Source: an uncultured Chitinophagaceae bacterium (GTDB lineage Bacteria; Bacteroidota; Bacteroidia; Chitinophagales; Chitinophagaceae). Taken from it: a stretch of 7,923 nt of DNA. Shown piece after piece: positions 5,078 through 7,923 of this stretch. The notes under the pieces were generated by a model. It worked only from the letters and a program-made list of their open reading frames with translations, had not been told where the DNA came from and did not search any database. Positions within the stretch are counted from its first letter, which is position 1. Every line of letters starts with the position of its first letter. The translations under genes and the position numbers were made by a program. The DNA is taken from NCBI GenBank assembly GCA_903841915.1, contig CAIMKO010000542.1, forward strand, positions 1-7,923, read 5' to 3'.

Positions 5078-6262
5078 TTGGTTTTATCCGTCATCATAGT
5101 CAACTACAACGTAAAATATTTTCTGGAGCAATGTTTATGCTCCGTACAAAAAGCCATTGCGGCCATTGATGCAGAAATCATTGTGATCGATAATCATTCC
5201 ACCGATGGAAGTTTAGAATATTTGCGACCGCTTTTTCCTTCGGTTATCTTTTTAGTAAATGAAAAAAACATTGGCTTCGGAAAAGCAAATAATATTGCGT
5301 TACGGCAAGCCAAAGCTGATTTTATTTTGTTTTTGAATCCGGATACAATTGTCAACGACACCTGTTTCTCAACTTGTATTTCCTTTTTAAAAACCGTTCC
5401 CAATAAAGGTGCAGCCGGTATTCGCATGGTCGATGGTAGCGGAAAATTTTTACCGGAAAGTAAACGGTCTTTCCCTTCGCCCGTTTCTTCTTTTTATAAA
5501 CTCATCGGCTTGGCTTCCTTGTTTCCATCGTCAAAATATTTGAATCATTATGCATTGGGAAATTTAGACAAAAGTGAAACACATGAAATTGATGTGCTGG
5601 CCGGAGCTTTTATGATGATCAAAAAAGAAGTACTTGAAAAAGTAAATGGTTTTGATGAAAGTTTTTTTATGTACGGAGAGGACATTGATCTCAGTTACCG
5701 AATCAAACATGCGGGCTATAAGATATTTTATCTTGGAGAAACCGCCATCATTCATTTTAAGGGGGAAAGTGCAAAAAAGCAAAATCTAAATTATGTCCGG
5801 ATGTTTTATACTGCCATGGACATTTTTGTAAGTAAACATTATAGCAAGACCGCTTCTTTCTTTTTTTCATTGTTCATTTGGTTTGCTATTGCAATAAGAA
5901 CTATTACAACATTGTTTCAAGGAATATTTTTTAAACTACCTTTTCTAAAGAACAAGGCAGAAAATAGTTTTTCGCAAAGTTTAATCGTCGGTTCTTCTGA
6001 GGAACAAAAAGAAATAAATGATCTTCTGAATAAAGTAGCATTTCAAAAAATCACGCTTCCGTTTGTTGATTCTTTAAAAAAAATCACAGAATTCCCTTCT
6101 ATCAAAAAACTAATTTTTTGTGCCGGTGATTTAGGTTATTCAGAAATCATTCATTTTATACAATCTGCTCCGGATTATCGTTTTCGCTTTCATACAAAAG
6201 GGAGTAAAAGCATTGTTGGAAGCGATTCCAAAAAAGGGTCCGGTGAAACAAAAGGGGCATGA
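5078..6262 (+). CDS. Family 2 glycosyltransferase with C-terminal Rossmann-like extension
   Basis: A GT-A fold glycosyltransferase that moves sugar from a nucleotide-sugar to a lipid-linked or polysaccharide acceptor, probably at the inner face of the membrane. Motifs are LSVIIVNYN (3-11), VIDNHSTDGS (36-45), NIGFGKANNIAL, LNPDT (86-90, metal-binding Asp) and GFDESFFMYGEDIDLSYRI (191-209, with the catalytic ED), as in rhamnosyltransferase-like GT2 proteins. A hydrophobic stretch around 258-282 may anchor it to the membrane. Residues 300-381 (SLIVGSSEEQ, then KKLIFCAGDLGYSEIIHFI and KGSKSIVGSDS) look like a small nucleotide-binding domain seen on several Bacteroidota GT2 proteins. The last 13 residues are Lys/Gly/Ser-rich and look abruptly cut. 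The start is TTG: an in-frame TGA lies at 5060-5062, and no ATG or GTG lies between it and the conserved beta strand. The natural substrate is unknown. Confidence 0.88.
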   Translation: MVLSVIIVNYNVKYFLEQCLCSVQKAIAAIDAEIIVIDNHSTDGSLEYLRPLFPSVIFLVNEKNIGFGKANNIALRQAKADFILFLNPDTIVNDTCFSTCISFLKTVPNKGAAGIRMVDGSGKFLPESKRSFPSPVSSFYKLIGLASLFPSSKYLNHYALGNLDKSETHEIDVLAGAFMMIKKEVLEKVNGFDESFFMYGEDIDLSYRIKHAGYKIFYLGETAIIHFKGESAKKQNLNYVRMFYTAMDIFVSKHYSKTASFFFSLFIWFAIAIRTITTLFQGIFFKLPFLKNKAENSFSQSLIVGSSEEQKEINDLLNKVAFQKITLPFVDSLKKITEFPSIKKLIFCAGDLGYSEIIHFIQSAPDYRFRFHTKGSKSIVGSDSKKGSGETKGA

Positions 6263-6313
6263 AACGAGATCTCCTTAATTTTCAAACACCGTTTCCTTTA
6301 TAAAACACTTACT

Positions 6314-6346
6314 TTACAATTATTAACAACATTGCGTTGTTTGTAA
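6314..6346. terminator. Interrupted hairpin between the glycosyltransferase and the GH3 gene
   Basis: TTACAA (6314-6319) pairs with TTGTAA (6341-6346), and ACAAC (6326-6330) with GTTGT (6336-6340) around loop ATTGC, with a 6-nt bulge on the 5' side. It is the only notable structure in the 165-bp gap (6263-6427). It is AT-rich and lacks a clear U-tract, so it might be a weak terminator or a leader structure for the next gene. I could not find a convincing promoter for the GH3 gene. Confidence 0.3.
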
Positions 6347-6427
6347 TTTAAGGATGAATGGATTCTCTTATTTGCAGCAAATATTTTAGCTTCGTAGCCA
6401 CAAATCAGCAAAACCAATCTTTTAGCA

Positions 6428-7923
6428 ATGGCCATATTCGATATAAAGCTTCCTGGAAGAATTTTAAAGGCATTGCACCTTCCCGAAAACAATCCACGCG
6501 GTCAGCAATTGCGGGTATTGAAAAAATTATTGCGCAAAGCAAGGTTTACGGAGTTTGGGCAGGAATTTCATTTTGATGATATATTGGTAAGCAAACATCC
6601 CGGCAAGAAATTTCAGGAACTTGTTCCAACCTATAATTATAGTTCCATTTATAAAGATTGGTGGCATAAAACACTAGAAGGAGTTCCCGATGTTTGCTGG
6701 CCGGGTAAAATAAAATATTATGCTTTATCGTCGGGAACATCAGAAGCTGCGAGTAAATATATTCCCGTTACAAATGACCTGCTTCGCGGCAATAAAGTGG
6801 TGATGATAAAACAATTATTAAGTCTGCGTCATTACGAACACCTTCCCATGGGTTCTATCGGAAAAGGCTGGTTAACCCTGGGTGGAAGCACTGATCTACA
6901 GAAAAAGAGTGCAGGTTATTATGCTGGTGATCTGAGTGGTATCACCGCAAAAAAGGCTCCTTTTTGGTTTCAGCCTTTTTATAAACCCGGGAGAAAAATT
7001 GCAAAAGAAAAAGACTGGAATAAAAAATTAGAAGATATCGTAGCCAAAGCACCCGAATGGGATATTGGTTTTGTTGTAGGCGTTCCTGCATGGATACAAA
7101 TGTGCATGGAAATGATCATTGAACGATATCACTTAAATAACATTCATGAAATGTGGCCCAACCTTGCATTCTTTGTGCATGGGGGTGTTAGCTTTGAACC
7201 TTATAAAAAAGGGTTTGAAAAATTATTGGGCAAGCCTTTGATCTATATTGAAACATATTTGGCAAGCGAGGGTTTTATTGCGTATCAGGACAGGCCCAAC
7301 ACCCAGGCAATGAAACTGGTTACCAATGAACATATCTTCTTAGAATTTGTTCCTTTTGATGAAAAGAACTTTGACTCTAATGGAGACATGATAGCTAATC
7401 CCGAGGCCCTGATGATACACGAAGTGGAAGAAGGAAAGGATTATGCATTACTGATCAGCACTTCTGCGGGCACATGGCGTTATCTGATCGGAGATACCGT
7501 AAAATTTGTTGATAAGGATAAATGTGAGATCATTATTACCGGAAGAACAAAACATTATCTGAGTCTTGTGGGCGAGCATTTGAGCGTTGACAATATGAAT
7601 AAGGCGATACAGCTCGCCGGAGAAGAAATGAATATCTCTATTCCTGAGTTTACCGTGGCGGGTGTTCCTTTTGGAAATTTCTTTGCGCATCATTGGTATG
7701 TTGCCTGTAACGACCAGGTGAATGCAGAGCAATTGCGCATCAACATTGATAATAAACTGAAAGAACTCAATGATGATTATGCAGTTGAAAGGAAAAGTGC
7801 ATTAAAAACTGTTTTATTAGATGTGTTGACCGAGCAACAATTCATGGATTTCATGACAGCCAAAGGAAAAATAGGTGGCCAACATAAATTTCCCCGAGTT
7901 TTAAAAGGTAAAATGCTGGAAGA
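6428..7923 (+). CDS. GH3 family acyl-acid adenylating enzyme, missing extreme C-terminus
   Basis: The frame opens at ATG 6428 and is uninterrupted for 498 codons to the window edge, so the stop is outside; GH3 proteins are about 500-600 residues, so little is missing. It belongs to the ANL/firefly-luciferase superfamily. ATP/AMP-binding signatures are SSGTSEAASKYIP (101-113), IETYLASEGFIA (274-285), TWRYLIGDTVKF (349-360, with D356 of the conserved GD) and ITGRTKHYLSLVGEHLS (370-386). The C-terminal cap domain follows, with conserved-looking HHWYVACND and KFPRVLKGKML. In plants, GH3 enzymes conjugate amino acids to auxin or jasmonate; bacterial members are widespread in Bacteroidota but their substrates are not established, so acyl-adenylate formation is the safe prediction and the acceptor unknown. 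It follows the glycosyltransferase on the same strand after 165 bp and has no Shine-Dalgarno. Confidence 0.9.
   Translation, partial: MAIFDIKLPGRILKALHLPENNPRGQQLRVLKKLLRKARFTEFGQEFHFDDILVSKHPGKKFQELVPTYNYSSIYKDWWHKTLEGVPDVCWPGKIKYYALSSGTSEAASKYIPVTNDLLRGNKVVMIKQLLSLRHYEHLPMGSIGKGWLTLGGSTDLQKKSAGYYAGDLSGITAKKAPFWFQPFYKPGRKIAKEKDWNKKLEDIVAKAPEWDIGFVVGVPAWIQMCMEMIIERYHLNNIHEMWPNLAFFVHGGVSFEPYKKGFEKLLGKPLIYIETYLASEGFIAYQDRPNTQAMKLVTNEHIFLEFVPFDEKNFDSNGDMIANPEALMIHEVEEGKDYALLISTSAGTWRYLIGDTVKFVDKDKCEIIITGRTKHYLSLVGEHLSVDNMNKAIQLAGEEMNISIPEFTVAGVPFGNFFAHHWYVACNDQVNAEQLRINIDNKLKELNDDYAVERKSALKTVLLDVLTEQQFMDFMTAKGKIGGQHKFPRVLKGKMLE

Noticed and set aside
6358..6576. 72-codon plus-strand open frame at the start of the GH3 region
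   Set aside because: The GH3 frame starting at 6428 overlaps it, is open for 498 codons and has all family motifs; the shorter frame is a shadow.
7448..7732. 94-codon minus-strand open frame
   Set aside because: It lies wholly inside the GH3 coding region on the opposite strand and shows no recognisable domain.

Overview
The window looks like chromosomal DNA of a member of the Bacteroidota, most likely of the Chitinophagaceae/Sphingobacteriia kind. The reasons are low G+C, no obvious Shine-Dalgarno sequences before any gene, one textbook Bacteroidota promoter (TTTG-N20-TATCTTTG), protein types typical of that phylum (YafV omega-amidase, GT2 with a C-terminal Rossmann-like extension, bacterial GH3 protein) and a 23S-IVP-type four-helix-bundle gene, a family scattered through Bacteroidota genomes. 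Taxonomy is inferred from these signs only.

Layout: (1) 2-1549, plus strand: the C-terminal half of a YafV-type omega-amidase, then a complete NagA (GlcNAc-6-P deacetylase). (2) 1554-4871, minus strand: an aldo/keto reductase, an inositol-monophosphatase-family enzyme and ThiL (thiamine-phosphate kinase), read in that order; ThiL and NagA converge with 4 bp between their stop codons. (3) 5078-7923, plus strand: a family 2 glycosyltransferase with a TTG start, then a GH3-family acyl-adenylating enzyme that runs off the right edge and lacks only its last residues.

The most striking object is at 2586-3059, between the inositol-monophosphatase gene and thiL. It is a compact element of about 464 bp bounded by imperfect 30-bp terminal inverted repeats built from AAGTACGA-like units, and flanked by a perfect 5-bp direct repeat ATTTA that looks like a target-site duplication. 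It carries one gene, a four-helix-bundle/23S-IVP (Avd-like) protein on the minus strand, interrupted by two consecutive in-frame stops (TAA TGA) at codons 34-35. Removing the element and one ATTTA copy restores a tight junction in which the suhB-like stop TAA is followed after two bases by the thiL ATG. The sequence therefore reads as an insertion into a former two-gene operon that spared both genes. No transposase is encoded, so if it is mobile it would need help in trans.

The other genes are housekeeping or metabolic: amino-sugar recycling (NagA), thiamine diphosphate synthesis (ThiL), phosphate-ester hydrolysis, a redox enzyme with a possible operator over its promoter region, and cell-surface glycan synthesis. 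Apart from the likely suhB-thiL operon, I see no single pathway linking them.
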